The notes beneath the pieces were generated by a model. It was not told the origin of the DNA and did no database searches. It saw only the letters and a program-made list of their open reading frames with translations. Shown in pieces: positions 11,004-20,476 of a stretch of DNA of 64,000 nucleotides. Origin of the DNA: Novosphingobium sp. EMRT-2 (GTDB lineage Bacteria > Pseudomonadota > Alphaproteobacteria > Sphingomonadales > Sphingomonadaceae); the NCBI RefSeq assembly GCF_005145025.1, contig NZ_CP039699.1:124001-188000 (forward strand), read 5' to 3'. A program made the translations under genes and the position numbers. The number at the start of each line of letters is the position of its first letter. The stretch's first letter is position 1.

Positions 11004-11857
11004 ACTATCTGTTCGAGCCCGAGTTCTGCAACCCAGCTTCGGGTTGGGAGAAGGGGCAGGTCGAGAAGAACGTTCAGGATGCGCGGCGGCGAATGTGGCA
11101 GGTGATGCCCGGCTTCCCGGATATCGATGCGCTCAACGCCTGGCTCGAAGAACAATGCATCGCACAATGGGGGCAGATCCAGCATGGAGTCCTGCCCGGC
11201 ACTGTCGCCGATGTGCACGCCGCCGAGGTCGCCAGCCTGATGCCGCTGGGCCGTCCCTTCGACGGCTTCGTCGAGCACACCAAGCGGGTATCGCCCACCT
11301 GCCTGATATCTTTCGAGCGCAACCGGTATAGCGTTCCGGCATCCTTCGCCAACCGGCCGGTGAGCCTGCGGGTTTATCCCGATCGGATCGTCATTGCCGC
11401 CGAAGGGCAGATCCTGTGCGAGCATGGGCGGGTTATCGAGCGATCCCATGATCAGCCAGGACGGACGATCTATGACTGGCGGCACTATCTGGCGGTGGTC
11501 CAGCGCAAGCCCGGCGCTTTGCGCAACGGGGCGCCCTTCACCGAGATGCCGTCAGCGTTCCGGCAACTGCAAGGTGCGCTTCTGCGGCGCTCCGGCGGCG
11601 ACAGGGAGATGGTGGAGATCCTCTCGCTGGTCCTGCATCATGACGAGCAGGCCGTGCTCTGTGCGGTGGAACTGGCGCTCGAGGCCGGGGTCCCCACCAA
11701 GACCCACATTCTCAATATCCTGCACCGCCTGATCGACGGTAAGGATGGCACTCCGCCCAGGATCGATGCCCCCCAGGCGCTGGTCCTGAGGCGTGAACCC
11801 AAGGCCAACGTCGCCCGCTATGATACCCTGCGGGACAAGGATCTGCGCGCATGTTGA
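11004..11857 (+). pseudogene. istA: istA of element A, 3' part
   Basis: Continuation of the transposase begun at 7703. HYLFEPEFCNPASGWEKGQVEKNVQDARR holds the catalytic Glu (GWEKGQVEKN). The C-terminal beta region (FERNRYSVPASFANRPVSLRVYPDRI) and the tail with KTHILNILHRL follow. The frame is open back into the end of element B from a TTG at 10961, which could yield an N-terminally truncated protein, but the first two catalytic residues are missing from it. The stop overlaps the istB start. Confidence 0.88.
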
Positions 11858-12642
11858 GATCTGGGCGTCATGATCCCGCCAGCGCCGCCGTCGTGGTCAT
11901 GCTGCGCGGCCTCAAGATGTATGGCATGGCCCAAGCGGTCAGCGATCTCATCGAACAGGGCGCGCCGGCGTTCGATGCGGCAGTTCCCATCATCTCCCAG
12001 TTGCTCAAGGCCGAGGTCGCCGAACGCGAGGTCAGGTCCATCGCCTACCAGATCAAGGCGGCCAGGTTCCCCGCCTACAAGGATCTGGCCGGCTTCGACT
12101 TTGCCTCCAGCGAAGTGAACGAAGCTATGGTCCGCCAGCTCCATCGCGGCGACTTCATCGACGGCGCCCATAATGTAGTGCTGATCGGTGGCCCGGGAAC
12201 CGGAAAGACGCACGTTGCCACCGCCCTCGGCGTTCAGGCCGTCGAGCATCACCGCAAGAAGGTCCGGTTCTTCGCCACGGTCGACCTGGTCAATGCGCTT
12301 GAACAGGAAAAGGCCATGAACAAGGCGGGCCAGCTTGCGGACCGGCTGCTGCGCCTCGATCTCCTCATCCTTGACGAGCTTGGCTATCTGCCGTTCAGCC
12401 CGTCAGGCGGTGCACTCCTCTTCCACCTGCTCAGCAAACTCTACGAGCGCACCAGCGTCATCATCACCACTAACCTGAGCTTCAGCGAGTGGGCCGGCGT
12501 GTTCGGCGACGCCAAGATGACTACTGCGCTACTCGACCGGCTCACGCATCACTGCCACATCCTCGAGACCGGAAACGACAGCTTCCGGTTCCGCGCCAGC
12601 TCGGCAGCACCCAAATCCAGAAAGGAAAAATCACCCGCTTGA
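11851..12642 (+). CDS. istB: IS21-family ATP-binding helper protein (element A)
   Basis: 263 residues. An N-terminal helical region ([20 protein letters not shown]) precedes Walker [17 protein letters not shown], Walker [14 protein letters not shown] and a sensor region [16 protein letters not shown]. The reading frame is intact although its transposase partner gene is split. The start ATG overlaps the istA stop by a few bases. It belongs to a different IS21 subgroup from the istB of element B. Confidence 0.92.
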   Translation: MLRSGRHDPASAAVVVMLRGLKMYGMAQAVSDLIEQGAPAFDAAVPIISQLLKAEVAEREVRSIAYQIKAARFPAYKDLAGFDFASSEVNEAMVRQLHRGDFIDGAHNVVLIGGPGTGKTHVATALGVQAVEHHRKKVRFFATVDLVNALEQEKAMNKAGQLADRLLRLDLLILDELGYLPFSPSGGALLFHLLSKLYERTSVIITTNLSFSEWAGVFGDAKMTTALLDRLTHHCHILETGNDSFRFRASSAAPKSRKEKSPA

Positions 12643-12727
12643 CCCACCGCCCGTATCGCGGGACATATTACCCACCCGGGTCACTTCTCGATGGAAATCC
12701 CGGGTCAACTCTCAGCGGAAATCAACA

Positions 12728-12878
12728 TGATGCGCCCATTCTCACCACTGCCGTAGACAGCAAAGCCCGCGCTATCGGGACCGCGGCCGGTCATGACCAC
12801 GAGCATTTCAGCAAGCAGTTCCCCGAAACGGGGCTCAAGCGTGCTGTTCTTCAAAAACAACCCAACAATTCCACACAT
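12728..12878 (-). pseudogene. glxB: 5' fragment of a GlxB-type class II glutamine amidotransferase
   Basis: Fifty codons from an ATG at 12878. The translation begins MCGIVGLFLKNSTLEPRFGE and continues LLAEMLVVMTGRGPDSAGFAVYG before being cut by the IS21 end at 12727. Cys2 is the N-terminal nucleophile of Ntn-type amidotransferases, and the RGPDSAG motif is diagnostic. In rhizobia and related alphaproteobacteria a GlxB-type subunit is encoded with glxC and glxD (a glutamate-synthase-like set) next to sarcosine oxidase genes, which agrees with the sox cluster and the GlxA-type regulator here. The rest of the gene and any glxCD are missing. This fragment is missed by length-filtered gene calling. 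Confidence 0.8.
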
Positions 12879-12964
12879 GGTCGATTCCCTCGTCAGAGAA
12901 GGAAGTCGTACTGGAGTATGGAAAATTGGTCAACTCACAGGAAACAAATTTGCCTGTAAGGAAA

Positions 12965-13564
12965 TCAACTCTTCGGATATATGATTATCGACAAATACTT
13001 GGATGTCTCCGATAGCATCCGTTCCGGGCCATGCAGGGTCCCGCTGTCGAACAGCAGCGAATCTCCCGGCTGCATAGGGTAGCTCGCGTTGCCGTGGCGG
13101 TAGGTCAGTTCGCCTTCGAGCATGTAGATGAACTCGACGCCGCTATGCGCGAAGCCGGTGTAAGGGGCCGCATCTTCGCGAAGGGTGATAAGGTACGGCT
13201 CGACGTTGACATCGCCGCGCAACATATGGCCGAGCAGTTGATAGATATGGCCCACCTTGGTGCCGCGGCGCTCTATCGTAACGCCGGCGTTCGCCTTCAC
13301 GTGCGAGCAGTCCTGCCGGTCTTCGAACGACGCGAAGAGAAGAGACAGGGGAACCTGCAATACGCCTGAGATCGCCTGGAGTGTGCCAAGCGAAGCGGAA
13401 ATGCCCCCATTCTCGATTTTCGAGAGCATGCCGGTGGATATGCCCGCTGCCGAGGCAAGATCGGCGATAGAGAGATCGAGATCGCGCCGGACGGCACGAA
13501 TTTGGGTGCCCAGTGCTTTTTCCAGACTGCGATCGGGCTTGCCGGGTGCGGCCGAGCCCGTCAA
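12965..13564 (-). CDS. XRE-family regulator with C-terminal cupin domain
   Basis: 199 residues. An N-terminal HTH_XRE domain (about 15-75: LGTQIRAVRRDLDLSIADLA, SAAGISTGMLSKIENG) is followed by a single cupin domain (about 105-195: GVEFIYMLEGELTYRHG, MQPGDSLLFDSGTLHGPE). This two-domain layout is typical of PuuR/SutR-like regulators that sense small metabolites through the cupin. It starts with TTG at 13564. It lies downstream of folD and upstream of glxB in the same direction, so it probably controls the one-carbon or glx genes. The ligand is unknown. Confidence 0.85.
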   Translation of the reverse strand: MTGSAAPGKPDRSLEKALGTQIRAVRRDLDLSIADLASAAGISTGMLSKIENGGISASLGTLQAISGVLQVPLSLLFASFEDRQDCSHVKANAGVTIERRGTKVGHIYQLLGHMLRGDVNVEPYLITLREDAAPYTGFAHSGVEFIYMLEGELTYRHGNASYPMQPGDSLLFDSGTLHGPERMLSETSKYLSIIIYPKS

Positions 13565-13672
13565 GGTATCCTGATCTTCGGTATTGACGGTAGCAGTAAT
13601 GCCGACTCTCCGTTAAAAACCTGTTCGGGCACTGTTTCATAAAGAGGATGTTGCCCGATGTCATCATATCGA

Positions 13673-14560
13673 TCAGGCAACTGCCGCCTCGCGCACCGCG
13701 CCGGGCAGCCCGCGTCGGCGCCTCGCCGCCCGCAGGGTATTGCTCAGCAGGCAGGCAATCGTCATTGGCCCAACCCCACCGGGGACGGGCGTTACAGCGG
13801 CGGCGTGATCCATTTCCTCGCGCACGGCATCGCCGATGATCACCTTCCTGCCGTCGCGCTCGACGCGGTTGATGCCAACGTCGATGACCACAGCCCCCGG
13901 CTTAACCCAATCTCCGCGCACAAGGCCCGGACTGCCTGCGGCGACAACAACGATGTCGGCGCTGCGCACGGTGTCCGGCAGGTTGCGGGTGGCTATGTGA
14001 GTGACGGTGACGGTGCACTCGCGTTCAAGCAGCAGCATGGCGACCGGCTTGCCGACTATGTTGGACTTGCCGATCACGACTGCCTTCAGGCCCCGGTAGT
14101 GGTCGATCGCGGTGTCGAGCAGGATCATGCAACCCAGCGGTGTGCAGGGGATCAGTCCTCCGGTGCCGGTGGAAAGACGCCCGACATTGACCGGATGGAA
14201 GCCGTCGACATCCTTCAGCGGATCAATCGCGTCCAGCACCAGGTCTGAATCGATGTGTTGCGGCAAGGGAAGCTGCACGAGGATGCCGTCGACCGCATCG
14301 TCGTCATTGAGCGCGGCCACGAAGCCAAGAAGTTCCTCCTGGCTCGTGGAGGCGGGAAGGCGGTGCTCGAACGACCGCATTCCCGCTTCCAGCGTCTGCG
14401 TCACCTTGGAGCGGACATAGACCTGACTGGCAGGGTCGTCGCCGACGAGCACCACCGCCAGTCCCGGCACGATCCCTTCCGCGGCCAGACTGACGACTTC
14501 TTCCGCGACCCGGCCACGAAGCTTCGCGGCGATCGCCCGTCCGTCTATGATGGCTGCCAT
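13673..14560 (-). CDS. folD: Bifunctional methylene-THF dehydrogenase / methenyl-THF cyclohydrolase
   Basis: 295 residues. FolD oxidises 5,10-methylene-THF to 10-formyl-THF with NADP+. The N-terminal domain has [21 protein letters not shown] with the catalytic Lys, and the cyclohydrolase/dehydrogenase signature is [10 protein letters not shown]. The NADP domain has [17 protein letters not shown], and the C-terminal [10 protein letters not shown] closes the family pattern. The start is ATG 14560 ([14 protein letters not shown]), 4 bases after the purU stop, so the two are one operon. Together with PurU it releases methylene-THF carbon produced by sarcosine oxidase as formate. Confidence 0.96.
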   Translation of the reverse strand: MAAIIDGRAIAAKLRGRVAEEVVSLAAEGIVPGLAVVLVGDDPASQVYVRSKVTQTLEAGMRSFEHRLPASTSQEELLGFVAALNDDDAVDGILVQLPLPQHIDSDLVLDAIDPLKDVDGFHPVNVGRLSTGTGGLIPCTPLGCMILLDTAIDHYRGLKAVVIGKSNIVGKPVAMLLLERECTVTVTHIATRNLPDTVRSADIVVVAAGSPGLVRGDWVKPGAVVIDVGINRVERDGRKVIIGDAVREEMDHAAAVTPVPGGVGPMTIACLLSNTLRAARRRRGLPGAVREAAVA

Positions 14561-14564
14561 CGGG

Positions 14565-15422
14565 TCAGTCGCGAAACACGACCGTTTTCGCGCCATTGGC
14601 GAGCGCGCGGCCGTCGAGATGGAAAGCTACCGCCCGCGCCAGCACCCGGCGCTCGATGTCGCGGCCCTTGCGCACGAGATCGTCGGGCGTGTCGTGGTGC
14701 GAGATGCGCTCCACGTCCTGCTCGATGATCGGTCCTTCGTCGAGGTCGGCGGTGACGTAGTGCGCGGTTGCGCCGATCAGCTTGACACCGCGCGCATGCG
14801 CCTGGTGATAGGGCTTGGCACCCTTGAAGCCTGGCAGAAACGAATGGTGGATGTTGATGCACCGGCCCGAGAGAAACGCGGCAAGGTCATCCGACAGGAT
14901 CTGCATGTAGCGCGCCAGCACGATCAGTTCCGCGCCCGTCTCATCGACAATCGCCTTGATCCGGGCTTCCTGCTGCGGCTTCGTTTCCTTGGTGATCGGC
15001 AGGTGGTGGAACGGAATGCCACCGAAATCGACACCTTGATAGGTGCCGAGGGGATGGTTGGAGATGATGCCCACGACGTCCATCGGCAGTTCGCCGATGC
15101 GGTTGCGGTAAAGCAGATCAACCAGGCAGTGATCGAACTTGGATACCAGGATCAGCACCTTGCGCAGTTCATCCTTGGGACGCAGCGTCCAGTCGAGCGC
15201 GAGCTCTTCTGCCAGCGGCGCGATGCCGGCACGCAGATCATCGGCAGCGGCCTCATCCGGCAGGCTGAGCACGATGCGGCCGAAGAAGCGGCCGGTTTCG
15301 GCGTCATCGTACTGGTGCGCTTCCTTGATGTCGCCGCCATGGCGATACATCACGTCGGTAACGCGCGTGACGATCCCTGGCCGGTTGGCGCAGGACAGGG
15401 TCAGGAGATAGGGTTTGGTCAT
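14565..15422 (-). CDS. purU: Formyltetrahydrofolate deformylase
   Basis: 285 residues. PurU hydrolyses 10-formyl-THF to THF and formate. The N-terminal ACT domain ([24 protein letters not shown]) precedes the formyltransferase-like domain, with [37 protein letters not shown] (catalytic His and Asn region) and [20 protein letters not shown]. The length is normal. It lies 12 bases after soxG and is followed by folD. Its place in the sox operon is the usual alphaproteobacterial arrangement for regenerating THF during sarcosine or glycine-betaine breakdown. Confidence 0.96.
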   Translation of the reverse strand: MTKPYLLTLSCANRPGIVTRVTDVMYRHGGDIKEAHQYDDAETGRFFGRIVLSLPDEAAADDLRAGIAPLAEELALDWTLRPKDELRKVLILVSKFDHCLVDLLYRNRIGELPMDVVGIISNHPLGTYQGVDFGGIPFHHLPITKETKPQQEARIKAIVDETGAELIVLARYMQILSDDLAAFLSGRCINIHHSFLPGFKGAKPYHQAHARGVKLIGATAHYVTADLDEGPIIEQDVERISHHDTPDDLVRKGRDIERRVLARAVAFHLDGRALANGAKTVVFRD

Positions 15423-15434
15423 CGTGTCCTCGGA

Positions 15435-15944
15435 TTAGAAGGCCAGCGCGGCTGCGGCGTGGTCGATCCACTCGCGCAGGCTGCCGGCAAAGCTACGGAA
15501 AGTGGCAAGGTCGTAAGTGGGACCGTCGTCGACTTGCCGGATGACGACACCGATATGCGCGATCACCGTGGTTGCCACCGAACCGCTGGAAAAGGATGCG
15601 GAGTGGAAATCGATCGCCGCCCCGCGCTGTAACAGCTTGCGCGCGCCTTCGCCTGCAAGACGCAGGACAACGTAGCCGCTGGACTGGTCGGATACCGATG
15701 CGAGTCCCGCAAGCCGATGCGTGAGATCGGCAGCGAAATCGGGAGCGGTGCCATCGTGGAACGCGAGCCAGGTCCCCGGGCCCGTGCCGATGAAGGTCAC
15801 GGCTCCCGAGCCGCAGGCCGCCGGTCGGTCAAGCAGCGACATGCCCAGCGCAGTGCCGATCTTCGCGGCACTCATGCTCTTTCTCGCCATGACGGATGCC
15901 AGAGCGATATCATCGCGCTCCTGGATGGTGAGGTGTTCAGGCAC
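15435..15944 (-). CDS. soxG: Sarcosine oxidase gamma subunit
   Basis: 169 residues from a GTG at 15944 that overlaps the soxA stop codon by 8 bases. It holds the small gamma-subunit fold (SLLDRPAACGSGAVTFIGTGPGTWLAF, then LAGLASVSDQSSGYVVLRLAGEGARKLLQRG). It belongs to the heterotetrameric enzyme (alpha-beta-gamma-delta) that oxidatively demethylates sarcosine to glycine, H2O2 and methylene-THF. The gamma chain is catalytically silent and structural. Longer upstream frames lie inside soxA and are not used. Confidence 0.9.
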   Translation of the reverse strand: MPEHLTIQERDDIALASVMARKSMSAAKIGTALGMSLLDRPAACGSGAVTFIGTGPGTWLAFHDGTAPDFAADLTHRLAGLASVSDQSSGYVVLRLAGEGARKLLQRGAAIDFHSASFSSGSVATTVIAHIGVVIRQVDDGPTYDLATFRSFAGSLREWIDHAAAALAF

Positions 15945-18888
15945 GGACGCGGACTCCTTCGGGGTCGACAAAAATCGGGTTGCAGACTTCCGCCTGGATA
16001 TCGCCTCCGCGCACCGGATCGTGGATGACAATGCGCTCGCCGTGACGCTGTGCGCCGTTGACCAGCAGGCCAAGCGCGATCGAATGGTCCAGCGTTGGCG
16101 ACCAAGCGGCCGAGGTCACGAACCCTTCGTCGTTCTGCGGCAGCGGTGCTTCACCTGGGGCGAGCAGGTGTCCGCCACCACGCAGATGCCGGGTACGGTC
16201 GACCGGCCTGAGACCGACCAGCGCGGGGCGCGACGGATCCGCGAGCCCGCGCCTGGCAGCCATGGCGCGGCCGATGAAATCCTTCTTTTTCGACATCATC
16301 CGGCCCATGCCGAGGTCGGCTGCAGTGGTCTGGCCATTCAGTTCGTTGCCCGCGGCATGGCCCTTCTCGATGCGCATAACGCCGAGCGCCTCGGTGCCGT
16401 AGGGCACGGCGTCGTAGGAGCGGCCGGCAGCGAAGAGGTGGCGCACCAGTTTGTCGCCGAGCGTCGCAGGTACGCTTACTTCGTAGGCCAGCTCACCGGA
16501 GAACGACAGGCGGTAGATGCGCGCCTCGAAACCCTGCCAGCGGAACTTCGCAGCGCCCATGAACGGCAGGGCGTCGTTCGATACGTCAAGGTCCGGAAAT
16601 GCCGCCTGCAGCATCTCGCGCGAACGGGGACCGGCGACGGCGTAGGTGGCCCACTGTTCGGTCACCGAAGTGGCCTGAACGTCGAGCTCGGGCCAGAGCA
16701 CTTGCCGGGCATAGTCGATATGCTGCATAACCCGCGCGGCGTTGACCGTGGTGGTGGTGACGAAGAAGCTGTCCTCTGCGAAACGGGTGGTTGTGCCGTC
16801 ATCCATGACGATGCCGTCCTCGCGCAGCATCACGCCATAGCGCGCCTTGCCGACGGCAAGGGTCGAGAACATGTTGATGTAGAGCCGGTCGAGCAGCAGG
16901 GCGGCATCGGGGCCATGCACGTCGATCTTGCCGAGCGTTGACACGTCGCAGATGCCGACGCCGCGCCGGGTCATCGTAACCTCGCGGTTGACTGTCTCCA
17001 GCCAGGACGCCTCCCCCGGGCGGCTGAACCACTGCGCACGCTTCCACTGTCCGGCATCAACGAAGGTTGCACCTTGTTCGGCCGCCCAGTCATGGCTGGC
17101 CGTGCGGCGCACAGGGCGGAAGGATTCCTCGCGGTGATGGCCCGCCAGCACGCCGATCGCCACTGGCTGATAAGGCGCGCGCGACATGATCGTCCCTGCC
17201 GCACCAATCGTGCGGTCAGTTGCCGCCGCCAGCAGTGCGTGGCCATTGAGCTGACTGGTCTTGCCCTGGTCGGTCGCCATGCCAAGCGTCGTGTAGCGCT
17301 TCATGTGTTCGATGGACACGAAGCCTTCACGGGCAGCGAGCTGCACGTCGCTGGCTGTCACGTCGTTTTGGAAATCGACGAAGCACTTGGTTCGCGCGCC
17401 CGGTACATGCCACAAGGGCGCGGTCGACGCGGCTTCGTCCGCTGCCCGAAACGAGGGCGGGGGAACAGCGCGGCCGGTTGCGTCCGCCACGGCGTCGGTA
17501 CCCTTGGCAGCGCCGTCGACTAGGGCCTGCGCCAGCGAGAACCGGCCTGCCGCCGCACCGGCCGGAACGAGCCCGGGTGGGGTCTCGTCGAGCAGGAAAG
17601 TCTGTTGCGATTCCGACCACACAGGTTTTGCTCCCATGTTGCTGCCAAGGCCGATTGCCGGATTCCAGCCGCCACCCATCGCGACGAGATCCGCGCGGAG
17701 CGTGCGGCGCGAACCATCCGCGAGGCGCACGTCAACCTTCCTGACCGGAACACCGTGCACGTCAGTGACGATCGCGCCGCTCAGGATTTCGACACCACGC
17801 GTACGTAGTTCAGCGGCGAGGGCAGGCTCATCTTCGCGGTGGTCGACAAGCACGACGGAGGCGCCCGCTGCCGCCAGGTCCCGCGCAGTCGACCATCCGC
17901 TGTCGCTGGCGGTAAACACGACGGCGCGCTGTCCGGGAACCGCGGCGTAACGATTGACGTAAGTCGAGACAGCCGAGGCAGTCATGACACCAGGCCGGTC
18001 ATTGCCACCGAACACCAGCGGCCGCTCGATGGCGCCTGTCGCGAGGATGGCGCGGCGGGAGACGATCTTCCACAACCGCTGACGCGGCTGCCCCGGCAGC
18101 GGGGCGACAAGATGGTCGGAAACGCGTTCGACGGCCACATATTCGTCGTCATAGACCCCGAATACGCCGGTACGGCTGAGCACGCGCACGTTCGGAAGCG
18201 AGGCCAGCTCCGCCAGCACCTGTGCAACCCATTGCACTGCGGACATGCTGTCGATCTCCTGCCGCTCGCTCAGCAGGCGCCCGCCGGGACGGGCGTCCTC
18301 GTCCGCCAGCATGACGCGCAGCCCTGCACGTCCTGCGGTCAGGGCCGCCGCAAGACCGGCCGCACCACCACCGATGACGAGCAGATCGCAGAAGGCATGC
18401 TCGCGGTCATACTCGCTCGGATCGGGCAGCATGGAGAGCTTGCCCAGCCCCGCCGCCCGCCGGATAAGCGGCTCGTACACCTTCTCCCAGAATTTAGCGG
18501 GCCACATGAAGGTCTTGTAATAGAAGCCCGCCACAAAGATCGGCGAGGCAAGCTGATTCACGGCCAGCAGATCATAGCGCAGACTGGGCCAGCGGTTCTG
18601 ACTGCTCGCCTCCAGACCGTCGAACAGCGAGACGGTGGTCGCGCGCGTATTCGGCTCGGCGTGGGCGCCGGTACGCAGGGTGACGAGGGCGTTGGGCTCC
18701 TCGCTTCCCGCTGTGAGGATCCCGCGCGCCCGGTGGTACTTGAACGAGCGGCCGACGAGACGGACATCATTAGCTACGAGAGCGGAGGCGAGAGTGTCGC
18801 CCTCAAAGCCCGAATAGGCCTTCCCGTCGAAGGTGAAGGAAAGCGGGCGCTGCCTGTCGATCAGGCCACCGGCAGAAAGGCGGCTCAT
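15937..18888 (-). CDS. soxA: Sarcosine oxidase alpha subunit
   Basis: 983 residues, the usual size. An N-terminal 2Fe-2S-like/BFD region (SFTFDGKAYSGFEGDTLASALVANDVRLVGRSFKYHR) precedes a nucleotide-binding domain (DLLVIGGGAAGLAAALTAGRAGL, about 160-185) and a second dinucleotide fold. The C-terminal ~380 residues form the GcvT-like THF-binding domain (GVGICDVSTLGKIDVHGPDAA, GELAYEVSVP). It channels formaldehyde from the beta subunit to THF. The start ATG at 18888 overlaps the soxD stop (ATGA). It belongs to the tightly packed operon soxB-D-A-G-purU-folD. Confidence 0.95.
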   Translation of the reverse strand: MSRLSAGGLIDRQRPLSFTFDGKAYSGFEGDTLASALVANDVRLVGRSFKYHRARGILTAGSEEPNALVTLRTGAHAEPNTRATTVSLFDGLEASSQNRWPSLRYDLLAVNQLASPIFVAGFYYKTFMWPAKFWEKVYEPLIRRAAGLGKLSMLPDPSEYDREHAFCDLLVIGGGAAGLAAALTAGRAGLRVMLADEDARPGGRLLSERQEIDSMSAVQWVAQVLAELASLPNVRVLSRTGVFGVYDDEYVAVERVSDHLVAPLPGQPRQRLWKIVSRRAILATGAIERPLVFGGNDRPGVMTASAVSTYVNRYAAVPGQRAVVFTASDSGWSTARDLAAAGASVVLVDHREDEPALAAELRTRGVEILSGAIVTDVHGVPVRKVDVRLADGSRRTLRADLVAMGGGWNPAIGLGSNMGAKPVWSESQQTFLLDETPPGLVPAGAAAGRFSLAQALVDGAAKGTDAVADATGRAVPPPSFRAADEAASTAPLWHVPGARTKCFVDFQNDVTASDVQLAAREGFVSIEHMKRYTTLGMATDQGKTSQLNGHALLAAATDRTIGAAGTIMSRAPYQPVAIGVLAGHHREESFRPVRRTASHDWAAEQGATFVDAGQWKRAQWFSRPGEASWLETVNREVTMTRRGVGICDVSTLGKIDVHGPDAALLLDRLYINMFSTLAVGKARYGVMLREDGIVMDDGTTTRFAEDSFFVTTTTVNAARVMQHIDYARQVLWPELDVQATSVTEQWATYAVAGPRSREMLQAAFPDLDVSNDALPFMGAAKFRWQGFEARIYRLSFSGELAYEVSVPATLGDKLVRHLFAAGRSYDAVPYGTEALGVMRIEKGHAAGNELNGQTTAADLGMGRMMSKKKDFIGRAMAARRGLADPSRPALVGLRPVDRTRHLRGGGHLLAPGEAPLPQNDEGFVTSAAWSPTLDHSIALGLLVNGAQRHGERIVIHDPVRGGDIQAEVCNPIFVDPEGVRVRA

Positions 18889-19136
18889 GCGGGTGTCTCC
18901 CGGGACAGCGTGGCGGCGGCGATGCGGTGTGTGCGGGTGTGGCGCAGCACGGTGATCCAGTTGCGGCACCCTTGCGCATGGTACCAGTGCTCGGCCATCT
19001 CGCCGATCACGTTGTCGCGCAGGTACACATAGTCGTAGAAGCCGTCCTCGCCTTCAGGGCGGCGGGGCGAAGCATCGCCGCGATAGACGAATTCCTGGGA
19101 GTCACGTTCGCCGCAATAGGGACAGGGTATGCGCAT
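18885..19136 (-). CDS. soxD: Sarcosine oxidase delta subunit
   Basis: 83 residues. The family pattern is clear: N-terminal CPYCGERD zinc ligands, YRGDA, YDYVYLRDN and the second zinc pair in WYHAQGCRNW. The delta subunit binds one zinc and packs on the alpha chain. It is encoded 12 bases after soxB and overlaps soxA by 4 bases. Confidence 0.95.
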   Translation of the reverse strand: MRIPCPYCGERDSQEFVYRGDASPRRPEGEDGFYDYVYLRDNVIGEMAEHWYHAQGCRNWITVLRHTRTHRIAAATLSRETPA

Positions 19137-19148
19137 GGCCTCGTTCCC

Positions 19149-20405
19149 TCAGTGAAGATTGGGTTGGGCGCCGGCGCCCTTTTCGTCGATCAGATGACCG
19201 CGCTCGAAGCGGTCGAAGCGGTAGGCGGCAGCCGTATCGTGCGGGGCGCCCGTCGCGAGCAGATGGGCAAAGCAGCGCCCGGCGGCCGGCGTTGCCTTGA
19301 AACCGCCGTAGCACCAGCCCCCGTTAAGATAGAGGCCCTCGACCGGGGTGCGGTCAATGATCGGGGAGCCGTCCATCGACATGTCCACGACACCGCCCCA
19401 GGAACGCAGCAGGCGGGCGCGACCGATCATCGGCATGATCGCCATGCCACCCTCGCACACGTCCTCCACTACCGGCATGTTCCCCCGCTGGGCGTAAGTG
19501 TTGTATCCGTCGATGTCGCCGCCGAAGACGAGCCCCCCCTTGTCCGACTGGCTGATGTAGAAGTGTCCGGCCCCGAAAGTGATGACGCCGGGAATGACCG
19601 GCTTCAGCCCCTCGGTCACGAAGGCCTGGAGCACATGGCTCTCGATCGGCAGGCGCAGCCCGGCCATCGCTGCGACGGCAGAGGAATGTCCGGCCACCGA
19701 CAGGCCGACTTTGTTCGCGCGGATTGCACCGCGCGTTGTCTCCACGCCGGTGACGGCGCCGCTGGCGTCACGAAGGAAGCCCTTGACCTCGCAGTTCTGA
19801 ATGATGTCGACCCCAAAGTCGGAAGCGCCGCGGGCATAACCCCAGACGACCGCGTCGTGCCGGGCAGTACCTCCGCGACGATGCAGCAGGCCACCCATGA
19901 TCGGGAAGCGGGCCGAATCGAAATTCAGGAACGGTGCCATCTTGCGCACCGCGTCCCGGTCCAGCAATTCCGCTCCCGCGCCATGGAGCAGCATCGCGTT
20001 GCCGCGCCGGGCGAAAGCATCACGCTGGGCATCGCTGTGGTACAGGTTCAGGATGCCGCGCTGGCTGACCATCACATTGTAGTTCAGGTCCTGCTCCAGC
20101 CCTTCCCAAAGCTTCATCGAAAATTCGTAGAAGGGCTCGTTGCCGGGCAATCCGTAGTTGGAGCGGATGATCGTGGTGTTGCGTCCGGCGTTGCCGCCGC
20201 CGATCCACCCACGCTCGACCACTGCGACGCGGCGGATACCGTGGACCTTGGCGAGGTAGTAGGCAGTGGCCAGGCCGTGGCCGCCGCCACCGACGATGAC
20301 GATATCGTAACCCTCAGCAGGCGCGGAATCGCGCCAGGTCGGGCGCCAATCGCGATGCCCCTTGAGAGCGTGCGTGGCAAGATTGAAAATGGAAAAGCGC
20401 GTCAT
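19149..20405 (-). CDS. soxB: Sarcosine oxidase beta subunit (catalytic flavoprotein)
   Basis: 418 residues, matching the family. The DAO-type FAD domain starts at about residue 33 with DIVIVGGGGHGLATAYYLAKVHG, and RRVAVVERGWIGGGNAGRNTTIIRSNY follows. The C-terminal part ends with LNGGWCYGGFKATPAAGRCFAHLLATG, with the substrate-site and FAD-closing residues. The beta chain oxidises sarcosine at FAD and passes electrons to the covalent FMN at the alpha/beta interface. The start is ATG 20405 (MTRFSIFNLATHALKG); the longer upstream frame is not coding. It is first in the operon and is divergent from the GlxA-type regulator. Confidence 0.95.
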   Translation of the reverse strand: MTRFSIFNLATHALKGHRDWRPTWRDSAPAEGYDIVIVGGGGHGLATAYYLAKVHGIRRVAVVERGWIGGGNAGRNTTIIRSNYGLPGNEPFYEFSMKLWEGLEQDLNYNVMVSQRGILNLYHSDAQRDAFARRGNAMLLHGAGAELLDRDAVRKMAPFLNFDSARFPIMGGLLHRRGGTARHDAVVWGYARGASDFGVDIIQNCEVKGFLRDASGAVTGVETTRGAIRANKVGLSVAGHSSAVAAMAGLRLPIESHVLQAFVTEGLKPVIPGVITFGAGHFYISQSDKGGLVFGGDIDGYNTYAQRGNMPVVEDVCEGGMAIMPMIGRARLLRSWGGVVDMSMDGSPIIDRTPVEGLYLNGGWCYGGFKATPAAGRCFAHLLATGAPHDTAAAYRFDRFERGHLIDEKGAGAQPNLH

Positions 20406-20476
20406 GCGTGCGGCGCCTCGAAATTCGTGTGATGTGATGTCTTGTAAGTAGCCGTTCGGCACCATATCGCTTGTCC

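Noticed and set aside
15721..19032. Long plus-strand open frames opposite soxA (about 400 codons each)
   Set aside because: Antisense shadows of a high-GC gene. No start signals or recognisable folds.
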